Program-made: the position numbers and the translations under genes
Assembly (NCBI RefSeq): GCF_013694105.1
Contig: NZ_JACEFG010000002.1
Location: 248,001-312,000, forward strand
DNA length: 64,000 nucleotides
Source of the DNA: Halobacillus locisalis
GTDB lineage: Bacteria; Bacillota; Bacilli; Bacillales; Halobacillaceae
Direction of reading: 5' to 3'
Notes under the pieces: model-generated
Databases searched by the model: none
Seen by the model: the letters and a program-made list of their open reading frames with translations, nothing else
Told to the model about the DNA's origin: nothing
In this document: positions 8,588-17,803 of the stretch, piece after piece
Layout: each line of letters begins with the position of its first letter
Position numbering within the stretch: the first letter of the stretch is position 1

Positions 8588-9853
8588 ATGGAAGCAAAAG
8601 AAACCATTCTGAATACAGAAGATATCCATAAAGCGACAGATTTGATCAGTGCAGAACTCGGCAAACCTGTCATTATCGAAAATAAAAATTTCGAATTGGT
8701 GTCCTATAGCTCAACGTTTGAAGATTTTGATCAAACCCAGCAGAAGACGATTTTGTCCAAGAAATGTCCAAGTTTTATCATCGATCGGTTAAAAAAAGAA
8801 GGCATCGTCTCTCGTCTAGATAAGAATCCAGACCCCATTCGTGTGCATCCCATTGAAGAACTCGGCTTTCACCAACGGGTCGTTATTGGAGCCAAACACC
8901 TTGGCCACACCGTCGGGTACGTATGGGTGCAGGAATCCGATCGTTGGATGGAAGAAGATGAAATGGCGCTTCTAGAAGAAGTAACGCCACATATCGGTCA
9001 ATTGATCCATCATATGTACGCTAAAACGAACGCGAAGGAAGGCCGCAAAGAAGAATTGTTATGGCAACTGCTTCACCACGAATATGGAAGTGAAAGTCAG
9101 TTTCGCCATGATGCTTCGTTAGCGGATCTAGGCATTCCTGAACGCTTTTCGGTCGTCGTATTCTCCGTTACGGCTCCCCAATATATTAATTTATTGGAAT
9201 ATTTAGAGGAGACGGTTCACCGGTTTAAACGTCACAGGTCCTTATATTATTTAACCTCAGAATTCCAGATGGTTCTCGTATTAGAGGGGAAATCGAACGA
9301 TAAATTCTCATCACGCGACTTAGCCCGCGATTTCATCGACTCTGTGAAATATGAAATTGGAGAAGAGTCGTTCTACCACTTTTTAATCGGCGTCGGCAAA
9401 GAATACACCAGTCTCTATTATATGAGGAAAAGTTTTCTAGAAGCCCTCGAAGTGATAGAAACGGCCAACTTCATCGGCCCTCGCCCAGAATCGATGCCCC
9501 GAGAATTTTCGAAGCTCGGTATTTACCGTTATGTCGCGGCACTCTATGAGAAGAACAGCTCGGAAGATTACTATAGTGAAGATTTGCTGATCTTAATCAA
9601 GAAAGATGCCGAAAAGCAAACGGATCTCCTGCGCACATTGGAAGTGTATTTGGCCAATAACGGCAAGGGGAAACAGACGGCTCAGGAGTTGTTCATCCAC
9701 CCGAACACGCTCAATTACCGGATCAAACAAATTCAGGAGATTACCAATATCGACTTTGCTGATTTTAATATGAAGGCATATCTGTACACGGAATTGCTTC
9801 TGCTCAATAACGTGGATTCCTATTATCAGCGATATAAAGCCGCCTCTCTCTAA
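8588..9853 (+). CDS. putR: PucR/CdaR-family transcriptional activator, probably PutR
   Basis: This 421-residue regulator has the PucR-type layout: an N-terminal sensory region (residues 1-130), a central GGDEF-like fold, and a C-terminal PucR helix-turn-helix (GKGKQTAQELFIHPNTLNYR and following). In B. subtilis the family member PutR activates the proline genes putBCP in response to proline. The position directly downstream of putB-putC, on the same strand but behind its own terminator, supports the same role here. A TATAAT hexamer lies at 8544-8549, with a poor -35. Family confidence is high; the exact inducer is inferred from neighbours. Confidence 0.85.
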   Translation: MEAKETILNTEDIHKATDLISAELGKPVIIENKNFELVSYSSTFEDFDQTQQKTILSKKCPSFIIDRLKKEGIVSRLDKNPDPIRVHPIEELGFHQRVVIGAKHLGHTVGYVWVQESDRWMEEDEMALLEEVTPHIGQLIHHMYAKTNAKEGRKEELLWQLLHHEYGSESQFRHDASLADLGIPERFSVVVFSVTAPQYINLLEYLEETVHRFKRHRSLYYLTSEFQMVLVLEGKSNDKFSSRDLARDFIDSVKYEIGEESFYHFLIGVGKEYTSLYYMRKSFLEALEVIETANFIGPRPESMPREFSKLGIYRYVAALYEKNSSEDYYSEDLLILIKKDAEKQTDLLRTLEVYLANNGKGKQTAQELFIHPNTLNYRIKQIQEITNIDFADFNMKAYLYTELLLLNNVDSYYQRYKAASL

Positions 9854-9888
9854 TGTGAAACGGGCATTGCTGAAGTTGAAGACTGGTA

Positions 9889-10063
9889 AGGTTCGTTATG
9901 GTGTATGGAATAGGGATGGTTTTGAAACAACTCGCTTTCCTGCGGTGGAGCCGGCAAGCCTCCTCAGTCGTTAACACTCCTTGTGGGGTCTTGCCTGAGT
10001 CCTTCTCCCGCGGGAGTCTCGCTGTTTCAAAACCACCCCTATCAACATGTAGTGGAACGAACG
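9889..10063 (+). repeat. Beta-type palindromic repeat (plus orientation)
   Basis: The element begins with GGTTCGTTA and ends with AACGAAC as outer inverted ends. Its body starts GGGATGGTTTTGAAACA and ends TGTTTCAAAACCACCCC, so the whole folds into a long hairpin. Internal blocks CTCGCTTTCC, GGCAAGCCTCCTC, TGTGGGGTC and CGGGAGTCTCG are shared with the other beta copies near 13.5, 19.4, 41.7, 55.8 and 58.8 kb. Confidence 0.85.
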
Positions 10064-10133
10064 CTCGAGTATGGCGGGTACGTTAGTGGGATACTCGTAC
10101 ATAAAATTTTTATGTGTAGACAAGCCAATTCAT

Positions 10134-10302
10134 GTTTCCGTTCTCCTTACAAAGGTAAGAAGGGCCGGGAAATGGCGAGACTCCTGTGGGATGTACGTGA
10201 TCGGTGAGATCCTGCAAGGCGGAGCCTGAGGAAGCTCACCACATGCCCACGGAAAGCGAGTCATTTCCCTGCCCTTCAAACTCTTGATTACGTAACGGAA
10301 AT
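10134..10302 (+). repeat. Alpha-type palindromic repeat (plus orientation)
   Basis: Outer inverted ends are GTTTCCGTT and AACGGAAAT. The body pairs GGGCCGGGAAATGGCGAG with the region around GAGTCATTTCCCTGCCC. It is nearly identical, in inverted orientation, to the copy at 13223-13391. Together with the beta element just upstream it forms a beta-alpha pair filling the gap after putR. Confidence 0.85.
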
Positions 10303-10329
10303 CACCTGAATGTTGGATACTTTGTAGAA

Positions 10330-10373
10330 TAAAAATCCCGTTGTCTGCTGGGTGCAGACAACGGGATTTTTTT
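10330..10373. terminator. Bidirectional terminator
   Basis: AAAAATCCCGTTGTCTGC and GCAGACAACGGGATTTTT form an 18 bp perfect stem. It ends the minus-strand MFS gene. Confidence 0.92.
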
Positions 10374-11775
10374 ATGAGCTATATCCCTCTTCTGGGTGAG
10401 AGTTTTTAATGAAAAAGGCCATGATGAAGCCTACAATCGCAATGACTCCTGCCACAATAAAGGAGACGTTCACACCGTGAATCAATCCAGTGACGCCTTC
10501 GGACGGATTGGCTTGTGTTGTCATGACGGAAACGAGTAAGGCCGTTCCGACGGCACCTGATACTTGGCGCATCGTGTTGTTCATCGCCGTACCATGAGGC
10601 ATGAGGCGGGCGGGTAGCTGGTTGAGCCCCGCTGTTGTGACCGGCATCATGACCATCGCAATTCCGAACATACGAACACAGTTGACGAGAGCAAGATACG
10701 TGAATGTCGTGGCGGTCGTCAAGTTTGTAAACATGAACGTAGATATAACGAGTAAGGCAAGCCCGATGACCGCAAGCCACCTTGCGCCGAATTTATCGAA
10801 TAGTTTTCCGGTAATCGGGTTCATGATCCCCATCAATAAGGCACCAGGCAGAAGCATCAACCCTGATTCAAACGCAGTAAAGCCTAGCATATTCTGCATG
10901 AGAATCGGCAATATGACCGCGCCGCCGATCATGGCAATGAACACGACCATACCAAGAGCGGTGGTTAACGTGAATATCTTATATTTGAAGATCCTGAATT
11001 CCAAAATCGGTCTTTCCAATTTAAGCTGCCGCAAGATGAAAATCGTGAGAGCGACGGCTCCTACAATCAGGGAAATCATCACTTCGTAACTGCCCCAACC
11101 ACTGTTTCCGGCAACACTGAATCCATACAGTAAACCGCCGAAACCAAATGATGAGAGAATGATCGAGATTGGATCGACTTTTGGGAAGGTTTGCTTCGTT
11201 ACATTTTTTAAAATAAAGTAAGCGACAATCATATCAATAATGGCAATCGGTAAAATGACATAGAATAAACTTCTCCAAGGAAACTGCTCCACTAAATATC
11301 CTGATAGTGTAGGTCCGATGGCGGGAGCAAAGGCAATGACAAGTCCGAACATCCCCATTGCGGATCCCCTTTTCTCAACAGGGAACACGAGAAATAGAAT
11401 CGTCTGCATCAAAGGCAGAATAATACCCGCACCAGAAGCTTGCAGGACACGTCCTGTTAATAAAACAGAGAAGTTCGGAGCTAGGGCACAGACGAGCGTG
11501 CCGAAAGCGAATAGTCCGACCGCTGTGAGGAATAAGCTCCTTGTTGTGAATCGCTCAATTAAAAAGGCCGTAATCGGGATCATGATTCCGTTAACAAGCA
11601 TGAAAATCGATTGTAGCCATTGGGCGGTATTGGCATCAAGATTAAGGTCTCTCATGATGTGTGGAAGAGCCGTAGCTAGCAACGTCTGGTTCAAGATCGC
11701 TACGAATGCTCCCGAAATCAACACAATCATCAAGGGAACGCGGTTAATCTCTTGTGGGTTGGTTTCGTCTGACAT
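10372..11775 (-). CDS. DHA2-family drug:H+ antiporter (EmrB/LmrB-like MFS)
   Basis: This 467-residue protein has about fourteen membrane segments, typical of the DHA2 drug exporter family. It carries the antiporter motif C region GRVLQASGAGIILPLMQT and the N-terminal LNQTLLATALPHI motif (motif D1). The family, including B. subtilis LmrB and Mdr, expels lincosamides and other lipophilic compounds in exchange for protons. The substrate here is not known. The gene is on the minus strand and divergent from the winged-helix regulator gene at 12001. Both genes together are flanked by inverted copies of the alpha repeat. Confidence 0.9.
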   Translation of the reverse strand: MSDETNPQEINRVPLMIVLISGAFVAILNQTLLATALPHIMRDLNLDANTAQWLQSIFMLVNGIMIPITAFLIERFTTRSLFLTAVGLFAFGTLVCALAPNFSVLLTGRVLQASGAGIILPLMQTILFLVFPVEKRGSAMGMFGLVIAFAPAIGPTLSGYLVEQFPWRSLFYVILPIAIIDMIVAYFILKNVTKQTFPKVDPISIILSSFGFGGLLYGFSVAGNSGWGSYEVMISLIVGAVALTIFILRQLKLERPILEFRIFKYKIFTLTTALGMVVFIAMIGGAVILPILMQNMLGFTAFESGLMLLPGALLMGIMNPITGKLFDKFGARWLAVIGLALLVISTFMFTNLTTATTFTYLALVNCVRMFGIAMVMMPVTTAGLNQLPARLMPHGTAMNNTMRQVSGAVGTALLVSVMTTQANPSEGVTGLIHGVNVSFIVAGVIAIVGFIMAFFIKNSHPEEGYSS

Positions 11776-11791
11776 GATGAATTCCTTCTTT

Positions 11792-11819
11792 CTATTTACT
11801 TAGGTCACTAAATAAATAG
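11792..11819. promoter_or_regulatory. Candidate operator upstream of the DHA2 exporter
   Basis: CTATTTA (11792-11798) and TAAATAG (11813-11819) form an inverted repeat around a GGTCACTA core, a sequence reminiscent of LmrA/QacR-type (TetR family) operators of lincomycin exporter genes. It lies just upstream of the exporter start. No TetR gene is adjacent, so the regulator would act in trans. Confidence 0.35.
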
Positions 11820-12000
11820 TTTAGCATAGATGCTCCTTTTTTTTGAATCATTTGCTTCATTCTAGTGAACATCTTCTACCTAAATAATTAGTATAAGATC
11901 GCCTTGTTTTGAAAAAGGTCAAGAAGGAGAATATATCCCTTTCTCGAATGGTAAAGGTAAGAGTGGAATATGTAGAGGTAACCAACACATTGAAGGTGAA

Positions 12001-13161
12001 ATGATGACGAGAATAAAATGCGTACATAGCGATCTGAAAATCAAATACCGATCAGAGGAAATCCATCTATTACCGAAAGAGTTTCAGCTGTTTCAGTTTT
12101 TATATCAACGACAGTCACGGATTTTTACTAGAGAGGAGCTTCTGGATGCCGTATGGCCGACCGGCACTCCGACAGACAGAACCGTTGATGACCATATTTA
12201 CCGAATTAGAAAGAAGCTTGAGCCTTGGTCGTCCTTCGTCAAGATTGAGACGGTCAGGGGACAAGGTTACGTCATCAAGATCGAAAAAGAAGAACAAGAG
12301 AGTCCTTTGCTGCGTGATGAAGAGTTCTCTAATCACGTGAACATGCTTTTTCATAAATATCACCTTTATGGTCAAGGTGATGCTTTGAAGCTTCTTGAGG
12401 AGAACCAGGCTGCTTTTGGATTTGAGCTTGATATCGAAAGGCGTCTTTATCTCCATTTCATGAATGGAAATTTTAAATGGTTTGTGGAAACGGAGGAGGC
12501 CTCTTTTTGGGAGAGGTGCTATTATCTTTTGCATATTTATTCCTACATAGCTAAAGACAAAAGAAAATGTCTCAATTATTTCACGAAGGCCATGCATGCA
12601 AGGGAACTTCCTGATGATCACCGCCTTGAAATCAAGCTTTTGAATCGATTGTCGCTTTTGATTTTCACCAGACAGTTAGAGGAAGCAGAGCTCCTGCTCA
12701 TTCAATCGAAAAAAGAGATTTATGAAAAGGAGCTAAAAGGCTTTATCCCTCTCATGTCCTTGACCGAAGCTTACCTTGCTATGCTACGGAATAATCGTGA
12801 TGATGTGGATGAAAAAATGGTTGCTATGGAAAATATCCTTGGACAATATCCGTTTTCCAGAGAAAAAGCGAGCTTTTCCATACTGAAAGGAATATACAGA
12901 CTCCTTATAGGTGAATCTTCTGATGCGAAGGGATATTTTGATCGAGGGTTTGAGAAATTTAAAGAAGCTAAATACATTCCTGGTCTGTTCATCAATCTGA
13001 ATATCATCCAGTTCTTTATCAATGAGTGGGAGCTGGAAAATGGTTTACACGCTTATTTTCGAGAAGTGTGGGAAACCGAACTGATCGAGTATAATCTCGT
13101 CGATTTGGAAAAGAAAATCGGCAGAGAGCTTTCGTATTACTTAGGTTCTGTGGATGGTTGA
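12001..13161 (+). CDS. Winged-helix (OmpR-type) regulator with alpha-helical repeat domain, no receiver
   Basis: Residues 1-95 of this 386-residue protein form an OmpR/PhoB-type winged helix: LPKEFQLFQFLYQRQSRIFT, a RTVDDHIYRIRKKL recognition helix, and the closing wing KIETVRGQGYVIK. No receiver domain precedes it. The rest (about 100-380) is predicted helical and reads like degenerate TPR-type repeats, as in SARP/MalT-like architectures. It is thus likely a one-component regulator whose helical domain senses a partner or ligand. It is divergent from the DHA2 exporter gene and could control it. Two in-frame ATGs (12001, 12004) follow a weak GAAGGTGA site. I do not recognise a named homologue. 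Confidence 0.75.
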   Translation: MMTRIKCVHSDLKIKYRSEEIHLLPKEFQLFQFLYQRQSRIFTREELLDAVWPTGTPTDRTVDDHIYRIRKKLEPWSSFVKIETVRGQGYVIKIEKEEQESPLLRDEEFSNHVNMLFHKYHLYGQGDALKLLEENQAAFGFELDIERRLYLHFMNGNFKWFVETEEASFWERCYYLLHIYSYIAKDKRKCLNYFTKAMHARELPDDHRLEIKLLNRLSLLIFTRQLEEAELLLIQSKKEIYEKELKGFIPLMSLTEAYLAMLRNNRDDVDEKMVAMENILGQYPFSREKASFSILKGIYRLLIGESSDAKGYFDRGFEKFKEAKYIPGLFINLNIIQFFINEWELENGLHAYFREVWETELIEYNLVDLEKKIGRELSYYLGSVDG

Positions 13162-13222
13162 TATTCATGTAGGTTCAACATCCCCTCTCAGACTTTGAGG
13201 GTTCTCTGTTGAGATTTTGGCG

Positions 13223-13391
13223 ATTTCCGTTGCATGGGGTAGTGTTCGAAGGGCTGGGAAATGACTCGCTTTCCGGTGGCATGTGGTGAGCTTCCTCAGG
13301 CTTCGCCTTGCGGGATCTCACCGATCATGTACATCCCACAGGAGTCTCGCCATTTCCCGTCCCTTCTTGTTTTCTTGAGGAGAACGGAAAC
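13223..13391 (-). repeat. Alpha-type palindromic repeat (minus orientation)
   Basis: Outer ends are GATTTCCGTT and AACGGAAAC. The reverse complement is nearly the same as 10134-10302, sharing TGGCGAGACTCCTGTGGGAT and GAAGCTCACCACATGCC. Confidence 0.88.
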
Positions 13392-13463
13392 ATAGGTGAG
13401 CTGGTTCACCTCAAATAACCGAATGTGCGGGTATTTTGCTAGCCAGCGCATTGTTCATGAAGA

Positions 13464-13527
13464 GGGTTCCCCCGCAGGAAAGCGAGTTGTTTCAAAACCA
13501 GCCCCTGCTCTTAATATGTTAACGAAC
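13464..13527 (-). repeat. Beta-type repeat, truncated (half element)
   Basis: Only one arm of a beta element remains: GGTTCCCCCGCAGGAAAGCG through TTTCAAAACCAGCCCC and the outer AACGAAC. Its reverse complement matches the left arm of 9889-10063. Confidence 0.75.
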
Positions 13528-13673
13528 TTAAAACACCTCGAAATCAAGTCTTCCGCAATCCTGACCGATTCTTGAACAAATTGAAAGATGAGAAACAAAA
13601 TCTTTCCTCTGATATTCCTCTGACATTCACCCGTTATGCTCATGATTAAGAAATCATGTGGGAGGTATCAGAG

Positions 13674-14963
13674 ATGAAAGTAGCGGACTCAATTTGGAAA
13701 GATCGAAATTTTATTAAATTCTTTTCTTCCAATGTTCTTTCGAATTTAGGCAATTGGTTTGATTTTGTAGCCGTACTGATTTTATTCAGGTACACGTGGG
13801 AAGCGGATCCGATGCTCATTGCCCTAATCCCTGTCATGTATGCCATTCCAAGCGTAATACTAGGTCAATTTGCTGGTGTTTTGGCTGACAGGAAAAACAA
13901 ATTAAAGATTCTTGTTCAGTCCGATTGGATCCGGGGCGGACTGACGTTACTGCTTGCCTTTACACCTTCTCCCTTATTCGCTTTGCCGGTACTTCTCTTC
14001 CGTAATATGGTCGGAGTGATCAGTCTGCCAGCCCAGCAAGGGTTGATGAGAAACATTGTAGAAGAGGAAGACTTGATGAAGGCGGTAACCATCAACGGAA
14101 GTCTCTTTCAACTGGTTAAGGTGGTGGGCCCGCTTCTTGGCGGTTCGATAGCAGGAATAGCATCTCCACAATTTTCAATTCTCATCAATGCTTTTTCCTT
14201 TGTCGTGTCCGGTATCGTGCTCTCTCGCATTACCTTGAAAAACCAGCAAACTTTCAAGGTGGGGGATCGTACTACTCGTGATCAATTAGGGTTTCTATCC
14301 TCTTGGAAGGAAGGGTGGTCCATCATTTTTCAGAATAGGATCCTTACAGCAAGCATTCTGTTTGGGATTGTCAGTACCTTGACGATTCAAATGATCGATG
14401 CCCAGCTCGTTACGTTGTTCAGTGAAGTGTTTCCAAAGAAAGCTGGAGTGACAGGGTGGGCCATTTCTGCCATTGGAATCGGTTCGCTCGTTATGGTGGT
14501 GCTGCTGAATAGGTTCGAAAAAATTCAGAGGTATGGATGGTTCTTTGGTCTCGGCAGCTTTCTGATCGGTTCGATGACAGCTGGATTTGGGTATTTAGGT
14601 GAGTACACCTTTATCTTAGCCGCCATCACACTAGCTATCATTGGGGGGATCGGCAATGGACTCACCTATACGGCTATTCAGTATTTAATTCAAAAAGAAC
14701 CACCGAAAGAGGCCATCGGAAGGGTATCAGGTATTGTGGACTCTACGTTGAGCTTGTTGTTTATGATCGGTCCACTTTTGGGTGGCATTCTGATCACTCA
14801 ATTCGGTATTCTTTCGACTTTCAGGGGGATTGGAATGACCCTTGCATTAATCGGAGTAGCTGGAATTCTCTTGCAAAAGTTCATATGGAAGGTGAACAAT
14901 CCGACTTTATCGCATGTTGAACCAATAAAAGAATCCTCACCAAATAGTAGCTATAGTAGTTAA
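13674..14963 (+). CDS. MFS transporter (MFS_3 type)
   Basis: This membrane protein has about 429 residues and around twelve hydrophobic segments, with the MFS signature AGVLADRKNKLKILVQSD. The start is set at the ATG at 13674 because GGGAGG lies eight bases upstream; a longer frame opens at 13656 inside that ribosome binding site. The opening FSSNVLSNLGNWFDFVAVL and QGLMRNIVEEEDLMKA are typical of the Bacillus enterobactin-exporter-like efflux proteins. No substrate can be assigned. It stands alone, with about 120 bp before the next gene. Confidence 0.82.
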   Translation: MKVADSIWKDRNFIKFFSSNVLSNLGNWFDFVAVLILFRYTWEADPMLIALIPVMYAIPSVILGQFAGVLADRKNKLKILVQSDWIRGGLTLLLAFTPSPLFALPVLLFRNMVGVISLPAQQGLMRNIVEEEDLMKAVTINGSLFQLVKVVGPLLGGSIAGIASPQFSILINAFSFVVSGIVLSRITLKNQQTFKVGDRTTRDQLGFLSSWKEGWSIIFQNRILTASILFGIVSTLTIQMIDAQLVTLFSEVFPKKAGVTGWAISAIGIGSLVMVVLLNRFEKIQRYGWFFGLGSFLIGSMTAGFGYLGEYTFILAAITLAIIGGIGNGLTYTAIQYLIQKEPPKEAIGRVSGIVDSTLSLLFMIGPLLGGILITQFGILSTFRGIGMTLALIGVAGILLQKFIWKVNNPTLSHVEPIKESSPNSSYSS

Positions 14964-15085
14964 ACGGTTTCCATAATCACGTAGGCCATATTTGTAAGTG
15001 GCCAACGAATTTACGAAAAAGAAGGATAAAGTATAGAAGGTGTTAAATGTAATAAATAGAGCACAACAACAAAGGGAGGAACATG

Positions 15086-15403
15086 ATGAGCAAATACAGT
15101 TTGTATGGCAAATTTACGGTACAAGAGGGCAAGCGTGACACGATGGTAGGTATTTTGTTAGAAGCAGCAGAATCGATGAAAGATCTGAGTGAGTGCGAAG
15201 TTTATCTTGTGAATACTTCTGAAACTGAGCCTAACAGTGTGTACGTATATGAAGTGTGGAGTAATCAAGAAGCTCACGAAGCTTCTTTAACGCTAGAGTC
15301 TACACAGACATTGATCAGTCGTGCGAAGCCGATTATGACGGGAATGGAAAGAATCAACACGTTGGATACACAGGGCGGAAAGGGTGTTCAGGTTCAATCT
15401 TGA
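15086..15403 (+). CDS. Antibiotic biosynthesis monooxygenase (ABM) domain protein
   Basis: This single-domain protein has about 105 residues and a dimeric alpha/beta-barrel (ABM) fold. The family pattern is visible as YGKFTVQEGKRDTMVGILLE at the N-terminus and VYVYEVWSNQEAHEASL in the middle. Members include quinol monooxygenases such as YgiN and small reactive-aldehyde or haem-handling enzymes, so a cytoplasmic oxidoreductase role is likely but not specific. Two ATGs (15083, 15086) follow GGGAGG; the second has the better spacing. It is convergent with the glutamate symporter gene. Confidence 0.82.
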   Translation: MSKYSLYGKFTVQEGKRDTMVGILLEAAESMKDLSECEVYLVNTSETEPNSVYVYEVWSNQEAHEASLTLESTQTLISRAKPIMTGMERINTLDTQGGKGVQVQS

Positions 15404-15415
15404 CGAAAAAGTAAA

Positions 15416-15457
15416 ACGAACTCAGCTGCCTAAAATCAGGTAGCTGAGTTCGATTCG
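15416..15457. terminator. Bidirectional terminator
   Basis: GAACTCAGCTGCCT and AGGTAGCTGAGTTC form a stem with a 6-nt loop between the convergent ABM and symporter genes. The minus strand has the better T tract. Confidence 0.8.
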
Positions 15458-16678
15458 TTACGCTTCTTTTTTCCGTTCAGATTTATTGATGATCGTCGTA
15501 CCGACTAGGTCACCGGTTACGTTCAAGGCTGTAGCTCCCATGCCGACAAGCACGTCAACCGCCGTGAGTAACGCTACGGTCTCCATCGGTAACCCGACTT
15601 GTGCGAACACCGTTGCAATCATGATGATGCCGGCGCCCGGTACACCGGCCGTACCGATAGAAGCGAGCACACCGATCAAGACGACTTGCAAGGTTTCGGC
15701 AATTCCGAAGGGTTGTCCAATCACATTCGCTGCGAACACGGCAGATACGGCAATCCGAATCGCTGCTCCGTCCATGTTGATGGTCGCCCCTAGTGGAAGA
15801 CTGAATCCGTAGAGTCCCTTGTTCAACTTCAAATTACTGGCTGCGTTCAAGGTAACAGGCAGTGTACCCGAGCTGCTCTGCGTAACGAAGGCTGTTACGA
15901 GCGGATTACGAGCTTGGGAGAAGAAACGCTTCGGATCATTTTTAGTTGTCATCAGTAAGATGAAATAGAACCCGAGCTGGATGAGCAACGCAATATATAA
16001 GACGACAATAAAGTTCCCCAGTTCTAAGATGGTATCCAAGCCTTGTGTTCCGATGATTTCCGCTATAATGGCGAAAATCCCGATCGGCACGTATTGAAGA
16101 ATCCCTTTCATGACGGTCAGTGTCGCTTCGTTCAAGCCATCTACGACTTTATAAACTTGCTCACCGACATCATTGTAATCGCGAGTCGAACGTAAATAAG
16201 AAAGCGCAATGCCAAAGACGACCGCTGTAAAAATGATGCCGAGTAGATTCATCTCTGTAAACGCCCCGACAATGTTATCCGGAACGATGTTCAAAAGAAC
16301 ACTCGTCACACCAGGGTTTTCGGGCACCTCCACACTTTCATCACCTTGAAGAGATAATCCCGTACCAGGGTTGAACAATTTGGCGATCGTAACACCGACA
16401 AGAATGGCTAAAGCAGAAGTTCCCAAGTAATAGAGGAACACTTTTCCTCCCATCCGTCCAAGGTTCGAAAGCTTCGTTTGGTTTATCCCTACAATTAAGG
16501 TGAATAAGATCAACGGAAGAATGATGAACTTAAGCAAACGAAGCAGCAAGTCCCCCAATGGTGCTAGCGCCGTTGCGCCCTCCCCGAAGATGATTCCTAC
16601 AAGAATTCCGAGGACTAACGCGACGGAAATTTTCTTGATTAATGATGCTTCTCTATATTTATTCCATACGGCTTTCAT
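15458..16678 (-). CDS. gltP: Glutamate/aspartate (dicarboxylate):cation symporter
   Basis: This 406-residue DAACS-family transporter takes up glutamate, aspartate or C4-dicarboxylates with Na+ or H+. The diagnostic serine-rich re-entrant loop TQSSSGTLPVTL and the substrate/cation motif NMDGAA are present, as is the late GMGATALNVTGDLVGT stretch. Eight membrane segments with two hairpins fit the family. A strong ribosome binding site (AAAGGAGG) precedes the ATG. In a halophile, glutamate is both osmolyte and nitrogen currency, and the window also holds glutamate synthase and proline-to-glutamate enzymes. GltP versus GltT or DctP cannot be decided from sequence alone. Confidence 0.92.
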   Translation of the reverse strand: MKAVWNKYREASLIKKISVALVLGILVGIIFGEGATALAPLGDLLLRLLKFIILPLILFTLIVGINQTKLSNLGRMGGKVFLYYLGTSALAILVGVTIAKLFNPGTGLSLQGDESVEVPENPGVTSVLLNIVPDNIVGAFTEMNLLGIIFTAVVFGIALSYLRSTRDYNDVGEQVYKVVDGLNEATLTVMKGILQYVPIGIFAIIAEIIGTQGLDTILELGNFIVVLYIALLIQLGFYFILLMTTKNDPKRFFSQARNPLVTAFVTQSSSGTLPVTLNAASNLKLNKGLYGFSLPLGATINMDGAAIRIAVSAVFAANVIGQPFGIAETLQVVLIGVLASIGTAGVPGAGIIMIATVFAQVGLPMETVALLTAVDVLVGMGATALNVTGDLVGTTIINKSERKKEA

Positions 16679-16838
16679 AGTGAGCCTCCTTTTTTGAATG
16701 AATCATGATAATCCTGATCAAATTACTATGAATACTTTATATAATCTAAGGGATATCACCTTTTCTGTCAAAGCAGATGCTTCTGTTTGTGCTTATGAAA
16801 GGGGAGGGTATAGTAAGGAAAAGAGAGGAAGTGGGCCG

Positions 16839-17756
16839 ATGAAAACACCAGTCATTGCGCTGACGGGAGCAAACGGTAATGTAGGACGTTACGTTATAGA
16901 GAATTTAAAAGGTGATTTGGACATCGTGGCCTTATCAGTAAGGGGTGACGGTGAACATACGGATCATGTGACGTGGCGCGCGTGTGATGTATATTCCCTA
17001 TCTGATATCGAAGCAGGTATCGAAGGCGCAGATGTTGCCGTTTACCTGATGGATTCGATGCTTCCGAAAGCTACATTAACTCAAGGATCACCTAATAACC
17101 TACACATGATTGCAACTGATAACTTCGCGAAAGCGGCGAAGAATCAAGGAGTAAAGCACATCATTCATTGTAGTAATAGCATACCCCTCGACGTCTCAGA
17201 GCTTTCAGAGATAGAGGAAGTCCTACGATCGTACGGAACTCCCGTGACAACTATCCGGTCTTCTCGGATAAAAAAAGCCATGTGTACCTCTTTCATAAAG
17301 AAGGCGCAGACACACCAGAATGACGTCCGTTCTGTCCAAAGAATTCCGGCACCAAGAGGTTGGACTGCTGATGACGTAGCGCTCCATTATGTGAGGTGGC
17401 TCGGAGAGGTATTAAATCCTGTCGTGCAAACGACCACTAAGGAGAATCACTCATGTCAGATCGGACTCTCTTTTCTAAAGAAACCTTTGATTGAAATGGT
17501 ATACGATGAAGATCAAAGTACATCTGACCTAGCTGTTTACTCCATCAGAAGGGGCTTGCTAGTGGATACGAACAGGCACCAACTTGCTCGTTTCGAATTC
17601 CGAAAAATCCCAAGAAAACCTGAATGCATGGCTGCCATTCACGACTACGTCCCTTCTTTGCCATGGCCCTTTTATCGCATGACACAAGCCTTCGCCCATC
17701 GGTTCATTATGGCCTGGTTTCGATTCCATATGTCTAAACTTACTTCTTACCGTTAA
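16839..17756 (+). CDS. NAD(P)-binding Rossmann (NmrA/SDR-like) protein
   Basis: About 305 residues follow the ATG at 16839, which has AGAGGAAG upstream; the frame is open further back to 16698 but without a start signal. A dinucleotide-binding motif TGANGNVGRYV opens the protein, typical of NmrA-like or atypical SDR proteins. The middle part (IIHCSNSIPLD, VTTIRSSRIK) also fits that fold. The C-terminal 90 residues are of unknown type and end in basic and aromatic residues. It could be a sugar-nucleotide or quinone reductase-like protein or a redox sensor. No partner gene is evident. Confidence 0.7.
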   Translation: MKTPVIALTGANGNVGRYVIENLKGDLDIVALSVRGDGEHTDHVTWRACDVYSLSDIEAGIEGADVAVYLMDSMLPKATLTQGSPNNLHMIATDNFAKAAKNQGVKHIIHCSNSIPLDVSELSEIEEVLRSYGTPVTTIRSSRIKKAMCTSFIKKAQTHQNDVRSVQRIPAPRGWTADDVALHYVRWLGEVLNPVVQTTTKENHSCQIGLSFLKKPLIEMVYDEDQSTSDLAVYSIRRGLLVDTNRHQLARFEFRKIPRKPECMAAIHDYVPSLPWPFYRMTQAFAHRFIMAWFRFHMSKLTSYR

Positions 17757-17803
17757 GAGCTTTGGGTCATCCACCGATATTATAAGAAAAGGAAACGTAA
17801 AGG

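Noticed and set aside
9889-10302. Structured non-coding RNA gene or riboswitch
   Set aside because: The palindromes resemble RNA genes, but copies occur in both orientations beside unrelated genes and lack consistent promoters, which fits a repeat element better.
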